This document shows, piece after piece, positions 1 to 10,321 of a DNA stretch of 15,502 bases (its first letter is position 1; each line of letters begins with the position of its first letter). The position numbers and the translations under genes were made by a program. The notes beneath the pieces are model-generated. The model searched no databases. It saw only the letters and a list, made by a program, of their open reading frames with translations, and had not been told where the DNA came from. Location: NCBI GenBank assembly GCA_937927695.1, contig CALBRU010000217.1, forward strand, positions 1-15,502, written 5' to 3'. The stretch comes from an uncultured Thiomonas sp. (GTDB lineage: Bacteria > Pseudomonadota > Gammaproteobacteria > Burkholderiales > Burkholderiaceae_C).

Positions 1-269
1 AGCAGCAGCGTCAGACTCTGCAGGGCGCCCTGCCCGCGCTGGAATCGGCCGATGCCGCCGCACAGCAGGCGCTGCAGCAGGGCGGCATGAGCCTGCTGGA
101 ATTCATCAACCAGCGCACCGCCCTGCTCGACCAGCGCTTGGCGCTGCAGGCCAACGCGCAACAGCGCGCCGAGCAAATTCTGGCCTTGCAACTACTCACC
201 GGTCTTGGCCCCTACCGTCAGACCGCCGCCCAAGTTTCCCCGTCCAAATCCAACGCCGCACCGCTATGA
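1..269 (+). CDS. TolC-family outer-membrane efflux protein, C-terminal end (partial)
   Basis: This is the last ~88 codons of a gene that begins before the window; it is open from base 3. The residues are alanine-, glutamine- and leucine-rich and helical, with a GGMSLLEFINQRTALLDQRL stretch that matches the closing coiled-coil repeat of outer-membrane factors (typically Y-x-x-G-x-x-S-L-L-[ED]-[LF]-[LI]-x-A/Q-R). A short C-terminal tail follows a final LLTGLG. The family forms the trimeric outer-membrane channel of tripartite efflux pumps. The stop codon overlaps the ATG of the adaptor gene by 4 bp (ATGA), and the permease follows, which supports the assignment. The substrate cannot be told from this fragment. 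Confidence 0.8.
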   Translation, partial: QQRQTLQGALPALESADAAAQQALQQGGMSLLEFINQRTALLDQRLALQANAQQRAEQILALQLLTGLGPYRQTAAQVSPSKSNAAPL

Positions 270-1336
270 CCCTGCCCACTCGTGCCCGCATCGCCCTTCT
301 CGCCGCGCTGAGTCTGCCCTCGCTTTTCCTGACCCTTGGCAGCCTGCCGAGTGCGTTCGCTGCAGACAGCCCCATCTCCGCACAAGTACAGACCGCGCCG
401 CTGCAACGCGGCGAACTGCTGCACACCCTGCGCGCCTATGCCGTGGTGCAGGTGCCTGCCAGCCAGACTCAGGCCATTACCTTCCAGCATGCCATGCAGG
501 TGCAAACCGTGGCCGTGCATGTCGGCCAGGCCGTGCGCAAGGGCGCGGTGCTGGCCACGCTGCACAGCGACGCCAGCACCGCGCTGGCCTACAGCCAGGC
601 GCAGACCGCCGTTTCTTTTGCGCAGGGCGAGCTGAGCCGCATGACCGCGCTCAAGGCGCAACAACTCGCGACGCAGGCGCAGGTCGATGCGGCGCGCAAG
701 GCCCTGAGCGACGCGCAGGCGCAACTGCACAGCCTGCAGCAACAAGGCGCGGGACAGGCGGCAACGCGGGTGCTGGCGCCGCAAGACGGCATCGTGCTGG
801 CGGTGAACGCCGGGCCGGGTGATCTGCTCGCGGCAGGCAGCCCGCTGTTGCAGCTCGGGCGCAGCGGCAGCCTGCAAGCGCTGGCCGGCGTGCCTCCGGA
901 AGACGCGCCGCGCCTGCAGCCCGGGCAACCCGTGCAGCTGACCTCGGTGTTCGACCCGGCGCAGCACTGGCAGGGCACCATCCGCAGCGTTGGAGCGGCC
1001 ATCAACCCCAAGACCCAGCGCCTGGACGTGCAGATCGCCCTGCCTGCTCAGGCCGGTCTTCCTCCGGCTGGAGCCAGCGTGCAGGCCGACATGGTGCTCG
1101 GCCGCTGGCGCGGCTGGGTGGTGCCGCGCGACGCCGTGCTGCAGGATGAGCGCGGCGCCTTCGTGTTTCAGGACGACCACGGCAAGGCGCTACGCATCCC
1201 CGTTCAGATTGCCATCGAAAGCGGCCTGCAAACCGGCATCACCGGCGCCTTGAACCCGGCCTTGCCGCTGGTCGTCGCCGGCAACTATGAACTTCGCCCC
1301 GGCATGGCGCTGCGCGTGATGGGAGCTCAGCGATGA
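266..1336 (+). CDS. RND efflux periplasmic adaptor subunit (HlyD/MFP family)
   Basis: A 356-residue membrane-fusion protein that should bridge the inner-membrane RND permease and the outer-membrane channel. Residues 1-33 look like a cleavable signal peptide: basic start, hydrophobic core, and AFA-AD at the likely cleavage site. A split lipoyl (barrel-sandwich) domain follows: the first half near 60-98 has the V-x-V-x-x-G-x-x-V-x-x-G-x-x-L pattern, a short Ala/Gln-rich helical hairpin occupies about 100-160, and the second half lies near 168-195 (APQDGIVLAV, GPGDLLAAGSPLLQL). A beta-barrel and membrane-proximal domain fill the rest. It starts at the ATG overlapping the upstream stop; no good Shine-Dalgarno is visible, so translational coupling is likely. 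No histidine- or methionine-rich metal-binding segment is seen, so a copper/silver adaptor is not favoured. Confidence 0.88.
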   Translation: MTLPTRARIALLAALSLPSLFLTLGSLPSAFAADSPISAQVQTAPLQRGELLHTLRAYAVVQVPASQTQAITFQHAMQVQTVAVHVGQAVRKGAVLATLHSDASTALAYSQAQTAVSFAQGELSRMTALKAQQLATQAQVDAARKALSDAQAQLHSLQQQGAGQAATRVLAPQDGIVLAVNAGPGDLLAAGSPLLQLGRSGSLQALAGVPPEDAPRLQPGQPVQLTSVFDPAQHWQGTIRSVGAAINPKTQRLDVQIALPAQAGLPPAGASVQADMVLGRWRGWVVPRDAVLQDERGAFVFQDDHGKALRIPVQIAIESGLQTGITGALNPALPLVVAGNYELRPGMALRVMGAQR

Positions 1337-4300
1337 GCGGCGCCTCGGTCTGGCTGCAACGCCATCGACGTTCCGTCCTGTTTCTGCTCGCGCTGCTGGC
1401 AGTCGGCGGGGTGTTTGCCGCGTTCAAGCTGCCGGTGGGGCTGTTTCCGAATGTGGACTTCCCCCGCGTGGTAGTCAGCGCCGATGCGGGCGACCGCCCC
1501 GCCAGCCAGATGATGTTGCAAGTCACGCAGCCGCTGGAGCAGGCGGTACGCCGCGTACCCGGCGTGGTGGATGTGCGCTCGACCACCAGCCGCGGCACCG
1601 CCGATATTTCGGTGAGCTTCAACTGGGGCACGCCCATGGCGCTGGCCGCGGTGCAGGTCAACGAAGCGGTCACGCAGATGCTGCCGCAACTGCCTCCCGG
1701 CACGCAGGTGTCGAGCAAGCGCATGGACCCGACGGTCGATCCGGTCATCGCCTACAGCCTGACCTCCAAAACGCTCACCCCCACCCAACTCTACGACCTG
1801 GCCGAATTCCAGTTGCGCCCGCTGCTCTCCAGCATTGGCGGGGTGGCGCGGGTGCAGATTCAGGGCGGCGCGCAGGAGGAATATCACGTCACCCTCGATC
1901 CGCTGAAACTCCAGGCGCTGGGTCTGGCGCTGCAGGATGTGAGCAACGCGGTCAGCGCCGCCAACGGCGTGCAGGCCGTGGGGCATTTGCAGGATCGCTA
2001 CAAGCTGCTGCTGGCACTGGCCGATTCCCGCCTGCACGACGCGGCGCAGATCGGTGACATCGTGCTGCGGGCCGGGCCCGACGGCGTCATTCGCCTCAAA
2101 GACGTGGCGCGCATCTCGCGCAGCACCGTGCCGCAATGGGTGCGCATCACCGCGAACGGGCAGGACGCCGTGCTGCTCAACATCTACCAGCAGCCGGGCG
2201 GCAACACCGTGCAGATCGCCCGCCATGTGCGCGAACTGCTCGCCAAAACCCCGCTGCCGCCCGGCGCGCATCTGGCCAGTTGGTACGACCAGAGCACCCT
2301 GGTGGTGGACAGCGCCGCCAGCGTGCGCGACGCCATTCTGATCGGCGTGGCGCTGGCCGGGCTGGTGCTGCTGCTGTTTTTGCGCAGCCTGAAAATCACC
2401 CTCATCGCCATGATCACCGTGCCCGCCGTGCTGGCCGCGACCGTGGTGCTGCTCTACGCCCTGGGGATGAGCTTCAACATCATGACCCTGGGCGGGATGG
2501 CGGCCGCTGTGGGCCTGGTGATCGACGACGCCATCGTGATGAGCGAGCACATCGTTCGGCGCTTGAGTGAAGCGCGGCATCGCGGCGAAGCGCAAGCGCG
2601 GCACAGCGGCATCCTGCACGCGGCGATGGAGTATCTGCGGCCGCTGGCCGGATCGAGCGCGTCCACCGTGGTCATCTTCCTGCCGCTGGCCTTTCTCTCG
2701 GGTGTCACCGGCGCTTTTTTCAAGGCGCTGTCGCTGACCATGGCCGCTGCCCTCGTCATCTCCTTTTTCGTCGCCTGGCTGGCCGTGCCGCTGCTGGCCG
2801 ACAAGCTGCTCTCCCCCAAGGACATCGCGCGCGAAGCGCAGCGTGAAAACGGCCGCTGGCTCTCCGCTGTGCAACGCGGCTATGCGCGGGTGCTGGGCGC
2901 CAGCCTGCGCCGCCCGTGGCTGGCCGCGCTGGGACTGGCGCCGCTGCTGCTCGCAGGCTGGCTGGCTTATGGGCAAGTGGGTAGCGGCTTCATGCCGCAT
3001 ATGGACGAAGGCGGCTTCATCCTCGACTACCGTACCCCGCCCGGCACCTCGCTGACCGAGACCGATCGCGTCCTGGCCCAAGTGGAGCAGATTTTGCGCA
3101 CCACGCCCGAGGTGCAGACCTGGTCGCGCCGTACCGGCGCGCAGCTCGGCGGCGGCGTGACCGAAGCGAACGAGGGCGACTTTTTTGTGCGTCTCAAGCC
3201 CCCGCCGCGCAAGTCCATCGACGTGGTGATGGAAGAGGTGCGCCAGCGCATCGAAACCCAGGTTCCCGGCGTGAAAATCGAGCTGGCGCAGTTGATGGAA
3301 GACCTGATCGGCGACCTCACCGCCGTGCCGCAGCCCGTGGAGATCAAAATCTTCGACGACAACCCGCAGCAGCTCGCCCAACTGGCGCACCGCACCGCGG
3401 CGGCCATCGGCAAGATTGCCGGCATCGTCGATGTTCGCAGCGGCATCAAGCCCGCCGGCGACGCGCTCGACATCCATATCGACCCCACCCGCGCCGCGCT
3501 CGAAGGCGTCGATCCGCAGCAGGTGCAGCAGCAACTGCAAACCCTCATCGGCGGCAGCGTGGTCACGCAAATCCAGCAGGGCCAGAAAATGGTCGGCGTG
3601 CGGCTGTGGACGCCGCTGGGGCTGCGTCAAACCACCGATGACATCGCCCGTCTGCCGCTGCGCGCGCCCGATGGGCATGTGTTCACCCTGGGTCGCATCG
3701 CCAGCCTCAAGGTGCTCACCGGCCAGCCGGAAATCCACCGCGAAAACCTCAAGGCGATGGCCGCGGTCACCGCGCGCATCAGCGGGCGCGATCTGGGCTC
3801 GACCATTGCCGCGGTGAAAAAAATCATCGACGCTCCCGGCTACTTTCCGCCCGGCGTCTATGCCCAGCTCGGCGGGCTGTACAAGCAGCAGCAAATCGCG
3901 TTTCAAGGCCTGATCAGCGTGCTCGGCGCGGCGGTGCTGCTGGTGTTTTTGCTGCTGCTGTTTCTGTATGAACGTTTCAAGGTAGCGATCAGCATCCTGG
4001 CCATGCCGCTGCTCGCGCTGCCCGCGGTGTTCATTGGCCTGTGGGCGGCAGGCATCGAGCTCAACATCTCGGCGATGATGGGCATGACCATGATCGTGGG
4101 CATCGTCACCGAGGTCGCGATTTTCTACTTCAGCGAAGTGCAGTCCTTGCTGCACGAGCACCCTGAGCAGGGCCTGGACGCGGCGCTGGTGGCCGCCGGG
4201 CAGAACCGCATGCGCCCCATCGCCATGACCACGCTGGCGGCCATGCTGACGCTTGCGCCGCTGGCACTCGCGCTGGGGCAAGGCTCGGCCATGCAACAGC

Positions 4301-4455
4301 CGCTGGCCGTGGCCATCATTGCGGGGCTTGCGGTACAGATGCCGCTGGTGCTGCTGGTCATGCCGGTGCTGTTCAAGCTGATGCGAGGCAAGCTGGACGA
4401 CGCCGAGGCCGACGACAATCTGTCGCTGTCTGCAGTCTCTCCCCCTACCGAGTGA
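1333..4455 (+). CDS. RND efflux transporter permease subunit (AcrB/CzcA superfamily)
   Basis: A 1040-residue inner-membrane proton antiporter of normal RND length, with the usual duplicated layout. TM1 is at about 14-31, a large periplasmic loop reaches ~330, and TM2-TM6 lie at about 335-490. After TM7 (about 528-546) comes a second loop, and TM8-TM12 lie at about 857-1017. TM4 carries GLVIDDAIVMSE with Asp398/Asp399 and Glu405, matching the AcrB Asp407/Asp408 proton-relay pair. The FMPHMDEGG and PPGTSLTET segments (about 553-577) resemble the metal-type CzcA branch. Where AcrB has Lys940 in TM10, this protein has Glu927 by my hand alignment. GGGAG lies 7 nt before the ATG, which overlaps the adaptor stop (ATGA). 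Substrate class is unresolved: the features mix drug-type (HAE) and metal-type (HME) pumps. Confidence 0.92.
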   Translation: MSGASVWLQRHRRSVLFLLALLAVGGVFAAFKLPVGLFPNVDFPRVVVSADAGDRPASQMMLQVTQPLEQAVRRVPGVVDVRSTTSRGTADISVSFNWGTPMALAAVQVNEAVTQMLPQLPPGTQVSSKRMDPTVDPVIAYSLTSKTLTPTQLYDLAEFQLRPLLSSIGGVARVQIQGGAQEEYHVTLDPLKLQALGLALQDVSNAVSAANGVQAVGHLQDRYKLLLALADSRLHDAAQIGDIVLRAGPDGVIRLKDVARISRSTVPQWVRITANGQDAVLLNIYQQPGGNTVQIARHVRELLAKTPLPPGAHLASWYDQSTLVVDSAASVRDAILIGVALAGLVLLLFLRSLKITLIAMITVPAVLAATVVLLYALGMSFNIMTLGGMAAAVGLVIDDAIVMSEHIVRRLSEARHRGEAQARHSGILHAAMEYLRPLAGSSASTVVIFLPLAFLSGVTGAFFKALSLTMAAALVISFFVAWLAVPLLADKLLSPKDIAREAQRENGRWLSAVQRGYARVLGASLRRPWLAALGLAPLLLAGWLAYGQVGSGFMPHMDEGGFILDYRTPPGTSLTETDRVLAQVEQILRTTPEVQTWSRRTGAQLGGGVTEANEGDFFVRLKPPPRKSIDVVMEEVRQRIETQVPGVKIELAQLMEDLIGDLTAVPQPVEIKIFDDNPQQLAQLAHRTAAAIGKIAGIVDVRSGIKPAGDALDIHIDPTRAALEGVDPQQVQQQLQTLIGGSVVTQIQQGQKMVGVRLWTPLGLRQTTDDIARLPLRAPDGHVFTLGRIASLKVLTGQPEIHRENLKAMAAVTARISGRDLGSTIAAVKKIIDAPGYFPPGVYAQLGGLYKQQQIAFQGLISVLGAAVLLVFLLLLFLYERFKVAISILAMPLLALPAVFIGLWAAGIELNISAMMGMTMIVGIVTEVAIFYFSEVQSLLHEHPEQGLDAALVAAGQNRMRPIAMTTLAAMLTLAPLALALGQGSAMQQPLAVAIIAGLAVQMPLVLLVMPVLFKLMRGKLDDAEADDNLSLSAVSPPTE

Positions 4456-4458
4456 ACC

Positions 4459-5145
4459 ATGCGCATTCTCCTGGTTGAAGACGATCACATGCTGGGCGCA
4501 GCCACGCGCGAAGCCCTGCGCGACGCCACCCACGCGGTGGACTGGGTACTCGACGGCGCGTCGGCGCTGAGCGCGGCGCAAGGCGGCGAATACGAGCTGA
4601 TGCTGCTCGATCTGGGCCTGCCCAAGCGCGACGGTCTGTCGGTGTTGCAGGCGCTGCGGCAGTCGGGCAGCAACCTGCCCATCCTCATTCTCACCGCGCG
4701 CGACGCGCTCGAAGACCGGGTGCGCGGCCTCGACCTGGGCGCAGACGACTATCTGGTCAAACCCTTCGAGAGCGCCGAGCTGCTGGCGCGCATCCGCGCG
4801 GTGGCGCGACGCCAGGGCGGACAGGCGCAGCCGGTGCTCTCCAACGGTGTGCTCGAACTCGACCCCGTTTCTCGCGAGGTGCGGTTTCAGGGGCAGACGC
4901 AGCGCCTGACCGCGCGCGAATACGCCCTGCTCCACGCGCTATTGCTGCGTCCCGGCGCCATTCTGTCGCGCAGCGAACTCGAAGACCGCATCTACGGCTG
5001 GAACGAAGAAGTGGAAAGCAACGCGGTGGAGTTTCTCATTCACAGCCTGCGCAAAAAACTCGCGCCCGAAGTCATCAAGAACGTGCGCGGCGTGGGCTGG
5101 CTGGCGCCGCGCGTGGACAGCGCCCCGAACGGCAACGCGCCATGA
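4459..5145 (+). CDS. OmpR/PhoB-family response regulator (QseB/PmrA-like)
   Basis: A 228-residue two-domain DNA-binding response regulator. The receiver domain (1-115) has the acidic pocket Glu7/Asp8/Asp9, phospho-acceptor Asp51 in LLDLGLPKRDG, the switch Thr79 and the conserved Lys101 in KPF. The C-terminal winged-helix domain (about 127-222) shows the LTAREYALLHALLLRPG start, the recognition-helix region VESNAVEFLIHSLRKKL, and the final VRGVGWL wing. It begins 3 bp after the permease stop and overlaps the kinase start by 4 bp, so it is co-transcribed with the pump. The family usually activates the neighbouring pump operon when phosphorylated by the partner kinase; that role here is inferred from position. 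Confidence 0.93.
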   Translation: MRILLVEDDHMLGAATREALRDATHAVDWVLDGASALSAAQGGEYELMLLDLGLPKRDGLSVLQALRQSGSNLPILILTARDALEDRVRGLDLGADDYLVKPFESAELLARIRAVARRQGGQAQPVLSNGVLELDPVSREVRFQGQTQRLTAREYALLHALLLRPGAILSRSELEDRIYGWNEEVESNAVEFLIHSLRKKLAPEVIKNVRGVGWLAPRVDSAPNGNAP

Positions 5146-6482
5146 ATCCCCTCCCCGCGCTACGCCACTGGGGCGCGCAATCGCTGCTGCGTCGGCTGTG
5201 GCTGTGGATGACCGTGAGCGTGGTCGTCGTCGGCCTGGGCACGGCGGCGCTGTCGTACTTTTTCGGCTATCAAGAAGCCAATGAACTGCAGGACGCGCAA
5301 CTGCGCCAGATCGCCAGCCTGGTGCAGCGCTGGGGCCATCTTCCCGACAGTGCGCTGAGCCCCGCTGGCGCCGATGTCGACAAAGACGCCCGCATCGTGG
5401 TGCAGCGCCTGGGAGCGCCCGTGGGCGCGCACGGACTGCAGCTTGCGGCCGATCTGAGCGACGGCATGCATGTGGTGCAAAGCGGCGACCATGCCTGGCG
5501 CGTGTTCGTGCAGCAGGGCGACAAAGGCCGCATCGCCGTGGCGCAGCGCACCGATGTGCGCACCGACGCCGCCATTGACAGCGCACAGCGCACCCTGTTT
5601 CCGCTGCTGGCGCTCATTCCGCTGCTGGCCCTGCTGTCTGCTTGGGTGGTGCGGCGGGCGCTGCGACCGCTGCGGCAAATGGCGCAGGGCGTGGACGCGC
5701 GCAGCGAAGCCGATCTGCAGCCCTTGCCGCAAACCGATGTGCCGCAGGAAATCCTGCCCTTCGTGCACTCCATCAACCGCTTGCTGGAGCGTCTGAGGGC
5801 CTCGATGGAACAGCAGCGCCGCTTCGTCGCCGATGCCGCGCACGAACTGCGCACGCCCATCGCCGTGCTCAGCATGCAGGTGGACAACCTCAAGCCGCTG
5901 CAGCTCGAACCGCAGGCGCGGCAGCGCATCGGCGCGCTGCAAGACGGCCTTCGCCGCGCCCGCACCGTGGTGGAACAGTTGCTCAGCCTCGCCCGTTCAC
6001 AAGGCGAGCAGACGACGCTGCGGCAGACGCTCGACCCGAGCGGGGTGATGCGCGAAGTGATCACCGATCTGCTGCCGCTGGCCGAGAGCCGCGGTATCGA
6101 CCTGGGCATCGACCGCGCCGAGAAGGTAGAGATCGACACCGATCCCGCCCAGCTCTACACCCTGCTGCGCAACGCGGTGGACAATGCGCTGCGCTACACC
6201 CCGGAAGGCGGACGGGTCGATCTGCGGGTACGGGCCGATGGCGAGCGCGCGGTCATCGAAGTGCAGGACAGCGGCCCCGGCATTGCGCCCGAGCAGTTGC
6301 AGCGGGTGTTCGACCCCTTCGTGCGCCTGCCAGGCGCGCAGAGCGAAGGCAGCGGGCTGGGCCTGTCCATCATCCGCCAGATTGCGCAGCGCCTCGGCGG
6401 CGAAGTGTCGCTGCGCAACGCCGCCGAAGGCGGGCTGATTCTGCGCTACAGCCAGCGCCTCACTTCGGCCAGATCCGGCTGA
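5142..6482 (+). CDS. Sensor histidine kinase (QseC/PmrB-like), partner of the upstream regulator
   Basis: A 446-residue membrane kinase. TM1 is at about 20-42 and TM2 at about 152-171, enclosing a ~110-residue periplasmic sensor region without cysteine clusters or a histidine-rich stretch. A HAMP linker follows (about 170-225). The H-box FVADAAHELRTP holds the phospho-accepting His234. The ATPase domain has the N-box LLRNAVDNALRY (Asn348), the G1 box DSGPG (376-380), the F-box region FDPFVRL and the G2 box GSGLGLSI (403-410). The ATG overlaps the regulator stop by 4 bp. The last 23 bp overlap, tail to tail, with the Uma2-like remnant on the other strand. It probably senses the pump substrate or envelope stress, but the ligand cannot be read from sequence. 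Confidence 0.93.
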   Translation: MNPLPALRHWGAQSLLRRLWLWMTVSVVVVGLGTAALSYFFGYQEANELQDAQLRQIASLVQRWGHLPDSALSPAGADVDKDARIVVQRLGAPVGAHGLQLAADLSDGMHVVQSGDHAWRVFVQQGDKGRIAVAQRTDVRTDAAIDSAQRTLFPLLALIPLLALLSAWVVRRALRPLRQMAQGVDARSEADLQPLPQTDVPQEILPFVHSINRLLERLRASMEQQRRFVADAAHELRTPIAVLSMQVDNLKPLQLEPQARQRIGALQDGLRRARTVVEQLLSLARSQGEQTTLRQTLDPSGVMREVITDLLPLAESRGIDLGIDRAEKVEIDTDPAQLYTLLRNAVDNALRYTPEGGRVDLRVRADGERAVIEVQDSGPGIAPEQLQRVFDPFVRLPGAQSEGSGLGLSIIRQIAQRLGGEVSLRNAAEGGLILRYSQRLTSARSG

Positions 6483-6485
6483 AGT
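6462..6485. terminator. Hairpin at the convergent kinase / Uma2 ends
   Basis: ACTTCGGCC (6462-6470) pairs with GGCTGAAGT (6477-6485) across a 6-nt loop: nine pairs including one G-U on the + transcript. It spans both stop codons of the convergent genes. No U-run follows on either strand, so it may be only an mRNA 3'-end structure and not an intrinsic terminator. Confidence 0.3.
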
Positions 6486-6857
6486 CGAAGGCGATGCGAC
6501 ACTTGCCGAGGTTGAATTCCAGGGTTTCGTCCGCCACGTCTGCCAGCTTGATGTAGCGCCCTTGCTGCAGGTGAAAGACTTTGCAGACACGATCGTCCAC
6601 ATTGACCAAGACGTAGTACTGCACGCCCTCGGTCTCGTAGATGGTGAACTTGGCGTGCTCATCTTTGCTCGCGGTGCGCTTGGAAAGAATCTCGAACACC
6701 AGTTCCGGCGCGCGGGTGATGTAGGCGCCCTCGACCGGATGGCAGACCACCAAATTGTCGGGCTGCACCACGGTATCGTCGCTGATGCGCCAGTCCACGG
6801 GAAGGAGCGCGCGGCAATCGGCGCCCTGGGGGGAACGCGATCTTAAGCCCGCTTCAA

Positions 6858-6876
6858 AGCCGATTTCACGTCGGCT
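6858..6876 (-). terminator. Possible terminator at the end of the dehydrogenase gene
   Basis: On the - strand AGCCGA, a 7-nt loop and TCGGCT form a 6-bp stem followed by TTTG. It covers the dehydrogenase stop codon. The T-run is short, so this is a weak call. If real, it separates the dehydrogenase transcript from the truncated Uma2 remnant. Confidence 0.3.
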
Positions 6877-8107
6877 GCAGTCGGTAAATCTTGGCCGACG
6901 CACCGTCTGAAATCAGGTAGATCGCGCCATCCGGCCCCTGCCGCACGTCGCGGATGCGCTCACCCAGATCGGTGAGCAGCGCCTCGCGCGCCACCACCTT
7001 GTTGCCGTCGAGCTGCAGCCGCCACAGCGCCTGCCCGGCCAGTGCACCGACGAACAGATTGCCGCGCCATTGCGGGAACACGCGGCCGGTGTAGAACGCC
7101 ATGCCACAGGGCGCGATGGATGTGGGCACCCAGTAGGTCATCGGCTGTTCCATACCGGGGGCGCTGGTGGCGCCGCCCACCGGCGGGCAGTTGCCCACCG
7201 GGGCGCCATATTCGCAGCCGTAGGAAATTTTCGGCCAGCCGTAGTTGCGCCCGGCGCGGGTGATGTTGACCTCGTCACCGCCCTGCGGGCCGTGCTCGTG
7301 CGTCCACAACTCGCCCGTTACCGGATGGAGGGCCGCGCCCTGCACATTGCGGTGGCCGTAGCTCCAGATCTCCTCGCGCACCCCGGCGCGGCCGAAAAAT
7401 GGGTTGTCTTTCGGCACGCTGCCGTCCGAGTGAATGCGCACCACCTTGCCCAGAGTGTTGGACAAATCCTGCGCCGCGTCGCGCTGGCTGAAACGGTCGC
7501 CCAGGGTGATAAACAGGGTGCCGTCTGGCGCGAACACCAGTCGCGAGCCGAAGTGCGCCGTGCTGTCGATCTTGGGCGTCTGGCGAAAGATCACCTGCAC
7601 GTCGCTCAGCCGGGTGCCATCTGCCGACAGCACCCCGCGCGCCACTGCGGTGCCGTTGCGCCCAGCCTCGGCTCCCGTGCCCGCTTCGGCATAGCTCAGA
7701 TACACGCGCCGGTTGGCGACAAAGTCGGGGTCGAGCGCCACGTCGAGCAAGCCGCCCTGCCCGCGCGCGTCCACTGCGGGCACGCCGACAATCGGCGCTG
7801 CCGCCTTGCCGTCCAGACCGACGATGCGCAGCGCGCCGGTACGCTCAGTCACCAGCATGCGGCCATCGGGCAGAAAGGCCAGCGCCCACGGCCGCGACAG
7901 GCCGCTGGCCACAATCACCACCGCCGCTTTGACCGCGGGCTGCGTATCGACCGGTAACGGACTGGACGCCGCCGAGGCCGGGGTTTCACCCCAAACCAGC
8001 ACCGCCCCGCCGCCGCAGGCGCCCAGCGCGGTGCTGCCCAGCCCTGCGCCCAGCCAGCGCAGGGTGTGGCGGCGCGTGGGCGAAGTCGGATGCGATGGCG
8101 TTTGCAT
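6866..8107 (-). CDS. PQQ-dependent sugar dehydrogenase family protein (Tat-exported lipoprotein)
   Basis: A 413-residue protein of the soluble glucose/aldose dehydrogenase family (GDH-B/YliI-like), a six-bladed propeller that oxidises sugars or related alcohols with PQQ. Visible signatures are SRPWALAFLPDGRMLVTERTG (about 71-91), GQGGLLDVALDPDF (116-129), HFGSRLVFAPDGTLFITLGDR (His185, which aligns with the catalytic base His144 of the Acinetobacter enzyme), GHRNVQG (251-257) and HEHGPQGGDE (270-279). The N-terminus has a twin-arginine motif (RR at 12-13), a hydrophobic stretch and a lipobox ending at Cys31 (LGAC), so it should be a periplasmic lipoprotein. An ATG further upstream is possible, but this start has AGGAGG 6 nt away and matches the signal peptide. 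It lies 28 bp after uvrB on the same strand. The natural substrate is unknown, and no PQQ biosynthesis gene is in the window. Confidence 0.9.
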   Translation of the reverse strand: MQTPSHPTSPTRRHTLRWLGAGLGSTALGACGGGAVLVWGETPASAASSPLPVDTQPAVKAAVVIVASGLSRPWALAFLPDGRMLVTERTGALRIVGLDGKAAAPIVGVPAVDARGQGGLLDVALDPDFVANRRVYLSYAEAGTGAEAGRNGTAVARGVLSADGTRLSDVQVIFRQTPKIDSTAHFGSRLVFAPDGTLFITLGDRFSQRDAAQDLSNTLGKVVRIHSDGSVPKDNPFFGRAGVREEIWSYGHRNVQGAALHPVTGELWTHEHGPQGGDEVNITRAGRNYGWPKISYGCEYGAPVGNCPPVGGATSAPGMEQPMTYWVPTSIAPCGMAFYTGRVFPQWRGNLFVGALAGQALWRLQLDGNKVVAREALLTDLGERIRDVRQGPDGAIYLISDGASAKIYRLQPT

Positions 8108-8113
8108 GGTCAG

Positions 8114-8120
8114 CCTCCTA
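8114..8120 (-). promoter_or_regulatory. Strong Shine-Dalgarno of the dehydrogenase gene
   Basis: TAGGAGG on the - strand, 6 nt before the ATG at 8107. It is the best ribosome-binding site in the window and decides the start codon against the longer frame that reaches into uvrB. Confidence 0.8.
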
Positions 8121-8135
8121 GGCTCAGAAACAGAT

Positions 8136-10229
<2,094 letters not shown>

Positions 10230-10248
10230 GGGCGGAACCGGGGGAGTG

Positions 10249-10268
10249 AAAACGCCGTCTTCACGGCG
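10249..10268 (-). terminator. Terminator-like hairpin in the uvrB leader
   Basis: On the - strand CGCCGT, loop GAAG, ACGGCG (perfect 6-bp stem) is followed by TTTT, about 20 bp before the uvrB ATG. It could act as an attenuator or as a translation-start structure. If the TTG start at 10277 were used, it would be coding sequence. Confidence 0.3.
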
Positions 10269-10281
10269 CAACAACAAGCCT

Positions 10282-10308
10282 TTGGCGAACAGGCTCGGGG
10301 CGTAAAAT
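10282..10308 (+). promoter_or_regulatory. Weak candidate promoter for the aminotransferase
   Basis: TAAAAT at 10303-10308 resembles a -10 box (5 of 6 to TATAAT). TTGGCG at 10282-10287 is a poor -35 at 15-bp spacing. The position in the divergent gap, about 65 bp before the ATG, is suitable. It is a visual match only. Confidence 0.3.
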
Positions 10309-10321
10309 CGCAGATCTTTTC

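Larger units (their letters stand above)
6460..6903 (-). pseudogene. Uma2-family (PD-(D/E)XK nuclease fold) protein, 5'-truncated
   Basis: The C-terminal ~120 residues match the Uma2 (DUF820) family: TVVQPDNLVVC with Asp49, APELVFEILS with Glu71, a downstream helix with KFTIYETEGVQYYVLVN, and a closing beta region. These residues belong to a restriction-endonuclease-like fold; the biological role of Uma2 proteins is poorly known. Family members are usually about 180-200 residues and begin with a helical segment and an ELIDGE-type motif. Here the open frame is only 147 codons. Its only upstream start is a GTG (6901-6903) that lies inside the dehydrogenase gene, and the first ~25 residues do not look like Uma2. 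The N-terminal part therefore seems to have been lost, with the junction near 6840-6860. It could still be translated as a shortened protein, but function is doubtful. Confidence 0.6.

Noticed and set aside
1327..4935. A 1202-codon open frame on the - strand across the RND permease and response regulator genes
   Set aside because: It is His/Arg/Gln-rich with no domain pattern and lies antisense to strongly supported genes. Long antisense frames are common in GC-rich codon-biased DNA.
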